From the NCBI GenBank assembly GCA_011046295.1, contig DSAV01000267.1, positions 1 through 6,797 of the forward strand: a stretch of 6,797 nucleotides of DNA, written 5' to 3'. The notes under the pieces were generated by a model that saw nothing but the letters and a program-made list of their open reading frames with translations, was not told where the DNA came from and did not search any database. Source of the stretch: Deltaproteobacteria bacterium (GTDB taxonomy: Bacteria; Desulfobacterota; Syntrophia; Syntrophales; Smithellaceae). Numbering within the stretch: the first letter of the stretch is position 1; each line of letters starts with the position of its first letter. Positions 1 to 6,228 of the stretch are shown one piece after another. The translations under genes were made by a program, and so were the position numbers.

Positions 1-38
1 CTATTAACCATTTTTAGGCCCCGTTTTTTGGTATTAAG

Positions 39-146
39 GCGAAAATTACTAAAGTTGAATTTATCAAAAGCGCGACGCAGCCTTCTCACTATCCGCCTCA
101 ATACTACCGGGTTTCGTTTTTTAGGAAATCGGGATTTAAACAATAA
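39..146 (+). pseudogene. Degenerate remnant of the 5' end of engB
   Basis: Read from 39 in frame, this stretch gives A-K-I-T-K-V-E-F-I-K-S-A-T-Q-P-S-H-Y-P-P, then diverges and stops at 144-146 (TAA). The intact engB at 891 begins M-K-I-T-K-A-E-F-I-K-S-A-V-L-P-S-Q-Y-P-P. Over 42-98 versus 894-950, 48 of 57 bases match by my count, with no gap. The start codon position is GCG instead of ATG, an in-frame TAG lies just upstream at 15-17, and nothing after residue ~20 resembles the GTPase G1 motif, so it cannot encode a GTPase. It is most simply a decayed partial copy of engB. Whether it is the older 5' end displaced by the inserted MNT/HEPN genes or a later duplicate cannot be told from this window. 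Confidence 0.75.
42..98 (+). repeat. Direct repeat, left copy (engB codons 2-20)
   Basis: This is the left member of an imperfect direct repeat whose right member is 894-950 inside engB. The pair match at 48 of 57 positions, including an uninterrupted 18-base run at 57-74 against 909-926. The copies are offset by 852 bp and bracket the MNT/HEPN module. Similarity fades after 98, although a 1-base shift would extend a weak match to about 122. Confidence 0.8.
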
Positions 147-247
147 AGCTTGATTAATTGACGGTGAAACAATAAAATAATCAAAAATTAAGATAGTGTC
201 GGCAAAAACATGAAGATACTTTACGATATATTTAGAAAGGAGATAAA
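147..247 (+). promoter_or_regulatory. AT-rich leader and ribosome binding site of the MNT gene
   Basis: This is a noncoding AT-rich stretch before the nucleotidyltransferase gene. A strong Shine-Dalgarno sequence, AAAGGAG at 236-242, ends 5 nt before the ATG at 248 and supports that start. A TTGACG at 158-163 resembles a -35 box, but no convincing -10 box lies 16-18 bp downstream. TACGAT at 222-227 resembles a -10 box but lacks a -35 partner. I therefore do not place a promoter. Confidence 0.4.
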
Positions 248-556
248 ATGGGTCAACAAGCTCGCATCGCTTTCAAATACGAACAGCTAAAAAGTTTTTG
301 CGTCAAAAACCATATCCGCAAACTTTCCTTTTTTGGCTCGGTTTTGCGTGATGATTTCCGTCCTGACAGCGATGTCGATGTGCTGGTTGAATTTTATCAT
401 GGGTATCAGATCGGACTTTTGAAAATTGCAGCTATGGAACAAGAGCTTTCCGAAATTGTTGGGCGCAAAGTTGATATGCGTACGCCTGCCGATTTGAGCC
501 GCTATTTCAGGCAAGAGGTTGTTGATACCGCGGCTGTGCAATATGCTGAAACATGA
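248..556 (+). CDS. Minimal nucleotidyltransferase (MntA-like antitoxin of a MNT/HEPN pair)
   Basis: This is a 102-residue protein of the minimal nucleotidyltransferase family (DNA polymerase beta superfamily). Visible motifs are the nucleotide-binding G30-S31, the metal-binding pair D42-x-D44 in D-S-D-V-D-V-L-V-E-F, and the third acidic residue D76 in G-R-K-V-D. The ending P-A-D-L-S-R-Y-F-R-Q-E-V is also typical of the family. Length is normal and all catalytic residues are present. In characterised MntA/HepT pairs the enzyme attaches AMP groups to the tyrosine next to the HEPN active site and so silences the toxin RNase; that role is inferred here from family and neighbour. It overlaps the downstream HEPN gene by 14 bp (543-556), the translationally coupled layout expected for such pairs. 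The ATG at 248 follows a good Shine-Dalgarno. Because the HEPN partner is broken, the gene may now lack a target, or may act on another HEPN protein. Confidence 0.88.
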   Translation: MGQQARIAFKYEQLKSFCVKNHIRKLSFFGSVLRDDFRPDSDVDVLVEFYHGYQIGLLKIAAMEQELSEIVGRKVDMRTPADLSRYFRQEVVDTAAVQYAET

Positions 557-875
557 TCTGATCAGAGTGCGGCATATGATAGACGCGGCCGGAGAAGCTT
601 TATCTTTCGCGCGCGGCAAGTCGCGGGAAGATTTTCATAAAGACAGGATGCTGCTTCTTTCATTAATCAAAGAAATTGAAATAATCGGGGAAGCATCATC
701 AAAAAGTACCGATGAATTCAGGCAAAATCATCCGGAAGTGCCCTAGACGCATATTGTAGCGATGAGAAACAGGCTGATTCATGCCTATCTTGACATCGAT
801 GCTGATCTGGCCTGGGATACTATCAATAGCGACTTGCCGTCTTTGTTAAATCAGCTGAAAAAAATAGTTGCGTAA
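543..875 (+). pseudogene. HEPN (HepT/DUF86-like) toxin gene interrupted by in-frame TAG
   Basis: Read through, the frame from ATG 543 to TAA 873-875 is 110 codons, the usual size of HepT-like DUF86 HEPN proteins. Residues 1-67 show the typical helical start, with K-E-I-E-I-I-G-E-A around 43-51. Codon 68 is TAG (744-746), in the context V-P-stop-T-H-I-V-A-M-R-N-R-L-I-H-A-Y. HepT relatives commonly carry P-W there, so a single TGG to TAG change is the simplest cause. The lost part holds the catalytic R75-x4-H80-x-Y82 motif, whose tyrosine is the AMPylation site in MntA/HepT pairs. The product stopping at codon 67 would lack the RNase centre. The frame after the stop is otherwise clean, so the lesion looks recent. 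An internal ATG at 762 could only give a 37-residue fragment and has no clear ribosome binding site. The ATG at 543 is preferred over an upstream TTG at 519 that lies deep inside the MNT gene. Confidence 0.85.
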
Positions 876-890
876 AAGTAAAACTCTTTC

Positions 891-1484
891 ATGAAAATTA
901 CCAAAGCAGAATTTATCAAAAGCGCGGTGTTGCCTTCTCAATATCCGCCGGCGGAGTTGCCGGAGATTGCTTTTGCCGGGCGTTCAAATGTCGGCAAATC
1001 GTCTCTCATTAACGCGCTGGTAGAACGTAAAAATCTGGCCAAAACCAGCAACACGCCGGGGCGCACGCAGCTGATTAATTTTTTCATGATAAACGATAAA
1101 ATATCGTTTGTTGATTTACCCGGATACGGTTTTGCCAAGGTGGCGCGTTCTGTCAAAAAAAATTGGGGAGAAATGGTTGAGGTTTATCTAAGCCAGCGCC
1201 CGAACCTTGCTATGGTTGTTCTAATTCTCGATATCCGGCGTGTTCCCAATGAAGATGATTTGTCGCTCAGAGATTGGCTGGATAACTACCGCATACCTTA
1301 CTTGTATGTTTTAACCAAGAGCGATAAATTGTCCAATAATCAGTGCGTAAAGCAAAGGCGGATAATTGAAAGCGTCCTGAGCATTGGCGATGCGGAAAAA
1401 TTTCTACTTTTTTCCGCGAAAACCGGTAGAGGCAAAGATGTGCTGTGGCAGGTTTTGCGCGAGTATTTGAAATCGTTTCAGTAA
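891..1484 (+). CDS. engB: Ribosome biogenesis GTPase EngB (YsxC/YihA family)
   Basis: This is a 197-residue TrmE-Era-EngA-EngB-type GTPase of normal family length that acts in large ribosomal subunit assembly in the cytoplasm and is usually essential. All G motifs are present: G1 G-R-S-N-V-G-K-S-S (30-38), the G2 region T-P-G-R-T-Q (55-60), G3 D-L-P-G-Y-G (75-80), G4 T-K-S-D-K (142-146) and G5 S-A-K-T-G (175-179). The N-terminal K-I-T-K-A-E-F-I-K-S-A is also family-typical. The ATG at 891 gives that complete N-terminus. No Shine-Dalgarno is visible in the 15 bp between the dead HEPN gene and this ATG, so translation may rely on A-rich sequence or coupling. Its first 20 codons are duplicated in degenerate form at 39-98. 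The gene appears intact and is presumably the working copy. Confidence 0.96.
   Translation: MKITKAEFIKSAVLPSQYPPAELPEIAFAGRSNVGKSSLINALVERKNLAKTSNTPGRTQLINFFMINDKISFVDLPGYGFAKVARSVKKNWGEMVEVYLSQRPNLAMVVLILDIRRVPNEDDLSLRDWLDNYRIPYLYVLTKSDKLSNNQCVKQRRIIESVLSIGDAEKFLLFSAKTGRGKDVLWQVLREYLKSFQ
894..950 (+). repeat. Direct repeat, right copy (within engB)
   Basis: This is the right member of the imperfect direct repeat described at 42-98. It is codons 2-20 of the intact engB. Of the nine mismatches, two fall at third positions that keep the amino acid (Thr4, Pro20); the rest change it or share a codon with one that does. The left copy has therefore drifted without clear selection for protein sequence. 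Confidence 0.8.
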
Positions 1485-1589
1485 GCAATCAACGCGAATA
1501 AATTTCTTTAATAACAATTATTTGCTGATGTTTTTTCTTTGTGTTGTTTTTATAAGAAGGTAAAAAGAGTTAAAAAAAGAAGATTTTTC

Positions 1590-1604
1590 TTGACCAATGG
1601 TCAA
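1590..1604. promoter_or_regulatory. Putative operator, palindrome TTGACCAATGGTCAA
   Basis: This is a perfect inverted repeat of two 6-bp arms, TTGACC and GGTCAA, around AAT. It contains the whole -35 hexamer of the promoter before the hdrA-type gene. A dimeric regulator bound here would block RNA polymerase, so repression is the likely mode. Size and form would suit a TetR-family or similar helix-turn-helix dimer, but the regulator is not in the window and its identity is a guess. Confidence 0.55.
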
Positions 1605-1618
1605 AAATTTCCTATATC
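1590..1618 (+). promoter_or_regulatory. Sigma70-type promoter of the hdrA-mvhD operon
   Basis: A -35 box TTGACC (1590-1595; consensus TTGACA), a 17-bp spacer and a -10 box TATATC (1613-1618; consensus TATAAT) give a near-ideal housekeeping promoter on the plus strand. Transcription would start near 1625, about 130 nt before the GTG of the large flavoprotein gene. It is the only well-formed promoter I can see in this spacer. Confidence 0.6.
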
Positions 1619-1756
1619 GTTAACGGCTATTATTGATAATTACGTTAAGGTTTTTACGACAGGTTAATTTATTATGTTTGCCGCACAGTTTTTTTCTTTT
1701 TCACTTCAAAAAAATTTTAAAATATTTTCCCGTAGAGAAAGCTTAAGGAGTATCAA

Positions 1757-4700
1757 GTGCTGAAAGATAATGAAAAAGTTGGCGCAGTAATGGTTGTTGG
1801 TTCGGGAATCGCCGGCATTCAGGCGTCTCTCGATTTGGCCAATTCCGGGATGAAAGTTTATCTTGTGGAAAACGGCATCAGTATCGGCGGGGTTATGGCG
1901 CAGTTGGATAAAACTTTTCCCACCAATGACTGTTCCGCCTGCATTCTGTCACCGAAACTGGTTGAAGTCGGCCGTCATCCCAACGTGGAAATTAAAACGC
2001 GGCGCACCGTGGAATCAGTGGAAGGCGAACCGGGCAGGTTCAAGGTCAAGATGACCAGCGCTCCGCGTTATGTAAATCTGGATAAATGCACCGGTTGCGG
2101 CGACTGTGAAAAAGTATGTCCCATTTCGGTCAAGGCCGAATTCAACGGTGATTTAAGCGAAAGAAAAGCAATCTACCGGCATTTTCCCCAGGCAATTCCC
2201 AGCGGTTTTGCCATTGACAAACTGGGGACATCTCCATGTAAAGCACATTGCCCGACACACATCAGTGTTCAGGGTTATGTGGCGCTGATTGGTCAGGGTA
2301 AATTCAAAGAAGCCCTTAAACTAATAAAACAAGACAATCCATTCCCGATTGTTTGCGGGCGCGTTTGTAACCATCCGTGCGAAACCGCCTGTATGCGCGG
2401 TAAAGTTGATGAGCCGATCGACATCATGCACCTGAAGCGTTTTGTCGCTGATCTCGATTTAAACAGTGACACGCGCTACTTGCCGGAAAAGAAAGAAAGC
2501 AAAGGGAAAAAAGTCGCGGTGATCGGCTCCGGTCCTTCAGGGCTCACCTGCGCTTATTATCTGGCCATTGAAGGTTACGACGTGGAAGTATTTGAAGCCC
2601 TGCCGATGGCGGGCGGCTGGATGGCCGTGGGGATTCCCGAGTATCGCCTGCCCAAAGATGTTTTAAAGGCGGAAATAAAAGTTATCGAAGATTTGGGCGT
2701 AAAAATTCATCTCAATACCCGCGTCGGCAAGGACATTCCCTTTGATAAGCTGAAAAAAGATTACGCTGCAATTTTTATCGGCTGCGGCACGATGAGAAGC
2801 AGCCGTCTTAATATTCCCGGTCAGGATATGCGCGGCGTCATTCAGGGCGTGGATTATCTCACACAGATTAATCTCGGCAAAAAAGTTCCTCTGGGGGACA
2901 AAGTAGCCGTTATCGGCGGCGGTAACGTGGCGATGGACGCTGTCCGCACCGCGGTCCGTACCGGCTCAAAAGATGTTTTCATTCTTTACCGACGGACCCG
3001 CGCGGAAATGCCTGCCGCGAATGAAGAAATTGAAGAAGCGCTCGAAGAAGGAATTAAAATGGAATTTCTTGTCGCGCCCAAAAGGGTTATCGGCAAGGAT
3101 GGTAAAGCAGCGGCGCTGGAATGCGTACGCATGGAATTGGGCGAGCCGGATAAAAGCGGCCGTCGCCGTCCCGTCGAAATCAAGGGCTCGGAATTTACCA
3201 TTGAATGTGACGCGATAATTCCCGCCATCGGGCAGGAAGCGGATTTATCTTTCCTCCCGAAAGAAAGTGGCGTTTCCGTCAACGACTGGAATAATATCGA
3301 TTACGATCCCGTAACTTACGCGACTAATGTCCCTGGTGTTTTTTCCGGCGGTGACGTGGTCACCGGCCCGCAGACTGTCGTCAAAGCAGTTTATTCCGGT
3401 AAAGAAGCGGCTAAATCCATCGACCGCTACCTGCAGGGCATGGATATGAAAGCGGGAAGGGAAAAAGACTGGATGGAAGATCTGGCGGATAAAGCCGATG
3501 TGTCGGGCCTGCCGAAGATTTCCCGCGAAAAATATCCGCATATGAAACCGGAAGAGCGCATTACCAACTTCAAGGAAGTCGGCATCGGTTTTTCTGAGGC
3601 TCAGGCCATTGCCGAAGCCAACCGCTGCCTGGCGTGCGGTATCTGTTCGGAGTGTTATCAATGCGTGGAAGCCTGCATTGCCAAAGCTATTGACCATGAT
3701 ATGAAAGCGGAAGAGGAGACAATTGAGGTCGGTGCCGTGATTGCCTCGCCCGGTTTTGAAATTTTTGATGCCCGTGTCCGCGGCGAATACGGTTATGGCA
3801 TATACAAGAACGTGGTGACAGCTCTGCAATTTGAGCGTATTTTATCAGCGTCCGGCCCCTATTTCGGGCATGTGCAGAGAATTTCCGACGGCAAGGAGCC
3901 CAAAAAAATAGCATTTATTCAGTGTGTCGGTTCCCGCGACGTTTCCTGCGACAACAGCTGGTGTTCGTCGGTTTGCTGTATGTACGCCACCAAAGAAGCG
4001 ATTATCGGCAAGGAGCACGCCAAAGGTTTGGAGCCGACTATTTTTTATATGGATATCCGCGCGCACGGCAAAGATTTCGACCGGTTCGTCACCCGCGCCA
4101 AGGAAGAATACGGCATTCGCTACATCCGCTCGATGCCGTCGACAATTAAGGAGTTACAGCAGACAAATAATCTGCTCATTAAATATGTAAATCAGGACGG
4201 TACGTTCACGGAAGAAGAATTCGACATGGTCGTTCTGTCCGTCGGCCTGATGCCGCCGAAAGATGCCAAAAAACTGGCCGCCAGCCTGGGCATTGAACTG
4301 GAAGAGCATGGTTTCTGCAAAACATCTCAGGAAAATCCCGTCCAGACATCGCGCCCCGGCGTCTTTGTCTGCGGCGCTTTTGGCGGCCCGAAGGACATTC
4401 CGGAAACAGTTATGGAAGCAAGTGCCGCTGCCGCCTGCGCGGAAGGGATGCTGGCCTCGAAGCGCGGTACAATGATTTCGCCGCCGGAAATTCCCGAAGA
4501 AAAAGATATACGCGGGCAGGCCGTCAGAACCGGTGTTTTTGTTTGTCACTGCGGCATTAATATCGGAGGTGTTGTCGATGTGCCCGCGGTGAGAGATTAT
4601 GCTCAAACATTGCCAACCGTTGTGTATGCTGCCGATAATTTATTTACCTGTTCGCAGGATACGGCGGTTAAAATGGCGGAAGTAATTGAGCAGGAAAATT

Positions 4701-6184
4701 TAACGCGGGTGGTTGTCGCATCGTGTTCGCCCAGAACCCATGAAGGCTTATTCCAGGAAAACTGCGAGAAGGCCGGTCTCAACAGGTATCTCTTCGAGAT
4801 GGCGAATATCCGGGATCAGGATTCCTGGGTGCATATGCACGAGCCGGAAAAAGCAACAGAAAAAGCCAAAGACCTGCTGAGAATGGCCGTGGCGAAGGCG
4901 CAATATCTGAAACCGTTAAAGCCGGGTCAGCTGACGGTGAATCATCAGGCGTTGATCATCGGCGGCGGTTTGGCCGGTATTACAGCGGCTCTTTCTTTGG
5001 CTGATCAGGGGTTCGCTTCCTTTATTGTGGAAAAAGAGGAGCGTCTGGGCGGAAACTATAATCATTTATATAAGACACTGGAAGGACTGGACACAAAAGC
5101 TCACCTCAAAGGGCTTCTGGAAAAAGTTTACAAAAATCCTTTGATCACGGTTGTTACTTCAGCCCAGATCAAAAAGATTGAGGGTTTCATCGGCAATTAC
5201 AAAACAACTGTTGAAGCCAGGGACGGGGAAAAAGTTTTCGAGCACGGTGTTGTGCTGGTAGCCATAGGCGCTTATGAAAACAAACCGAAAGAATATCTCT
5301 ACGGCCAGAATGATAAAGTCAAAACACAGCGTGAACTGGAAAAGCTGATTTACGAAAAAGACCCGAAGATGGCCGCGGTGAAAAACGTGGTGATGATTCA
5401 GTGCGTGGGCAGCCGTGAAAAAGAAAGGCCGTACTGCAGCCGTTACTGCTGTTCCGAAGCGATTAAAAACGCGCTGGAACTCAAAGCCGCCGATCCGTCA
5501 CGCGATATAACAATAATTTATCGCGATATCCGGACATTCGCTTTCAAGGAAGATTATTATAAGAAGGCGCGTGAAGCGAACATAAAATTTGTTGTTTACG
5601 AAGAAGACAGAAAACCGCAGGTTGTTGCGTCCGGTGATAAAGTTGAAGTAAAAGTATTTGACCCGATTCTCAATGAGCAGGTAACACTCCCCGCGGATAT
5701 CGTGGCCCTCAGTGTCGGCGTTGTCCCGAATCCGGAAAGCACTCTTATCGGCAATATGCTGAAGGTGCCCACCAATCAGGACGGTTTCTTTCTGGAAGCG
5801 CATGTTAAATTACGCCCGGTAGATTTCCAGACTGATGGCGTCTTTATGTGCGGCATGGCGCATTCACCAAAGTTTAGTGATGAATCAGTCACTCAGGCTA
5901 ACGCCGCCGTATCGCGCGCCTGCACGATACTCACACTGGATTATATCGAGGCGGAAGGCAAAACAGCCTACGTGAATAAAGAAAGATGTTCCGCCTGCGG
6001 CCTTTGCGAAATTAATTGTCCCTACAGCGCTATCGCGGTGGACGCGAACGAAGGATGCGCGGTGGTCAATACTGTTTTGTGCAAGGGATGCGGTGTCTGC
6101 ACGGCTTCTTGCCGCATGAACGCGGTGGATTTAAACGGATTCAATAACGAAGAAGTGTTATCGCAAATATACAATTTAAATTAA
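1757..6184 (+). CDS. hdrA: HdrA-type flavoprotein with inserted NfnB/GltD module and second HdrA module
   Basis: This is a 1475-residue multi-cofactor electron-transfer flavoprotein of the heterodisulfide reductase subunit A family. The first HdrA module starts with the FAD motif G-S-G-I-A-G (15-20) and D-C-S-A-C-I-L-S-P-K (58-67), then a [4Fe-4S] motif C111/114/117/121. From about 155 to 620 a whole GltD/NfnB-like unit is inserted. It has Cys 161, 165, 200, 204, 208 and 212; an FAD motif G-S-G-P-S-G (257-262); a nucleotide motif G-G-G-N-V-A (387-392) with Y-R-R at 411-413, which fits NADPH; and F-S-G-G-D near 533. HdrA resumes at the Cys series 624-640, with Q-C-V-G-S-R at 722-727 and C731, C736, C740, C741. 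A second HdrA module has F-V-C-H-C-G (928-933), FAD motif G-G-G-L-A-G (1069-1074) and Cys 1216, 1227, 1231, 1232. Two [4Fe-4S] motifs close it (1411-1421, 1442-1452). No signal peptide or membrane segment is seen, so it is cytoplasmic. AAGGAG at 1745-1750 fixes the GTG start. Flavin-based electron bifurcation or confurcation linking NAD(P)H, ferredoxin and a third couple is inferred; a methanogen-type CoM-CoB role is unlikely in a bacterium. Confidence 0.93.
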   Translation: MLKDNEKVGAVMVVGSGIAGIQASLDLANSGMKVYLVENGISIGGVMAQLDKTFPTNDCSACILSPKLVEVGRHPNVEIKTRRTVESVEGEPGRFKVKMTSAPRYVNLDKCTGCGDCEKVCPISVKAEFNGDLSERKAIYRHFPQAIPSGFAIDKLGTSPCKAHCPTHISVQGYVALIGQGKFKEALKLIKQDNPFPIVCGRVCNHPCETACMRGKVDEPIDIMHLKRFVADLDLNSDTRYLPEKKESKGKKVAVIGSGPSGLTCAYYLAIEGYDVEVFEALPMAGGWMAVGIPEYRLPKDVLKAEIKVIEDLGVKIHLNTRVGKDIPFDKLKKDYAAIFIGCGTMRSSRLNIPGQDMRGVIQGVDYLTQINLGKKVPLGDKVAVIGGGNVAMDAVRTAVRTGSKDVFILYRRTRAEMPAANEEIEEALEEGIKMEFLVAPKRVIGKDGKAAALECVRMELGEPDKSGRRRPVEIKGSEFTIECDAIIPAIGQEADLSFLPKESGVSVNDWNNIDYDPVTYATNVPGVFSGGDVVTGPQTVVKAVYSGKEAAKSIDRYLQGMDMKAGREKDWMEDLADKADVSGLPKISREKYPHMKPEERITNFKEVGIGFSEAQAIAEANRCLACGICSECYQCVEACIAKAIDHDMKAEEETIEVGAVIASPGFEIFDARVRGEYGYGIYKNVVTALQFERILSASGPYFGHVQRISDGKEPKKIAFIQCVGSRDVSCDNSWCSSVCCMYATKEAIIGKEHAKGLEPTIFYMDIRAHGKDFDRFVTRAKEEYGIRYIRSMPSTIKELQQTNNLLIKYVNQDGTFTEEEFDMVVLSVGLMPPKDAKKLAASLGIELEEHGFCKTSQENPVQTSRPGVFVCGAFGGPKDIPETVMEASAAAACAEGMLASKRGTMISPPEIPEEKDIRGQAVRTGVFVCHCGINIGGVVDVPAVRDYAQTLPTVVYAADNLFTCSQDTAVKMAEVIEQENLTRVVVASCSPRTHEGLFQENCEKAGLNRYLFEMANIRDQDSWVHMHEPEKATEKAKDLLRMAVAKAQYLKPLKPGQLTVNHQALIIGGGLAGITAALSLADQGFASFIVEKEERLGGNYNHLYKTLEGLDTKAHLKGLLEKVYKNPLITVVTSAQIKKIEGFIGNYKTTVEARDGEKVFEHGVVLVAIGAYENKPKEYLYGQNDKVKTQRELEKLIYEKDPKMAAVKNVVMIQCVGSREKERPYCSRYCCSEAIKNALELKAADPSRDITIIYRDIRTFAFKEDYYKKAREANIKFVVYEEDRKPQVVASGDKVEVKVFDPILNEQVTLPADIVALSVGVVPNPESTLIGNMLKVPTNQDGFFLEAHVKLRPVDFQTDGVFMCGMAHSPKFSDESVTQANAAVSRACTILTLDYIEAEGKTAYVNKERCSACGLCEINCPYSAIAVDANEGCAVVNTVLCKGCGVCTASCRMNAVDLNGFNNEEVLSQIYNLN

Positions 6185-6228
6185 GGTAGTCGGCTGATAA
6201 GACCGCCTTGCCGCGAGAAGGAGAATAT

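Larger units (their letters stand above)
1485..1756 (+). other. AT-rich intergenic spacer with promoter and long leader
   Basis: This 272-bp noncoding gap separates engB from the redox operon. It holds one convincing promoter with an operator-like palindrome (1590-1618) and then about 130 bp of presumed untranslated leader. In the leader, CGTTAACG at 1618-1625 is a perfect 8-bp palindrome and its half CGTTAA recurs at 1643-1648. AAAATTTT and AAAATATTTT at 1711-1728 are AT-rich palindromes that may simply reflect composition. I find no convincing intrinsic terminator after engB: a T-run at 1530-1540 follows only a weak five-pair AT stem (1510-1522). I recognise no known riboswitch. Confidence 0.6.

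Noticed and set aside
158..186. Sigma70 promoter for the MNT gene starting with TTGACG
   Set aside because: At 16-18 bp spacing the sequence is TCAAAA or similar, with no acceptable -10 box.
519..545. TTG at 519 as the start of the HEPN gene
   Set aside because: ATG at 543 gives the N-terminus expected for HepT-like proteins and a typical short overlap; the extra eight residues are an accident of frame.
287..619. A 110-codon open frame on the minus strand over the MNT/HEPN genes
   Set aside because: It lies opposite the convincing nucleotidyltransferase motifs and has no family features of its own.
1497..1545. Intrinsic terminator after engB
   Set aside because: The T-run at 1530-1540 follows only a five-pair all-AT stem (AATAA-CAA-TTATT, 1510-1522), not directly adjacent; too weak to call.
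3245..3829. Long open frame on the minus strand opposite the large flavoprotein gene
   Set aside because: The opposite strand has clear HdrA/GltD motifs across the same bases; the minus-strand translation shows no recognisable domain and is a shadow.
4154..4606. A 150-codon open frame on the minus strand
   Set aside because: It overlaps conserved HdrA coding sequence, shows no known motif and no promoter or ribosome binding site that I can see.
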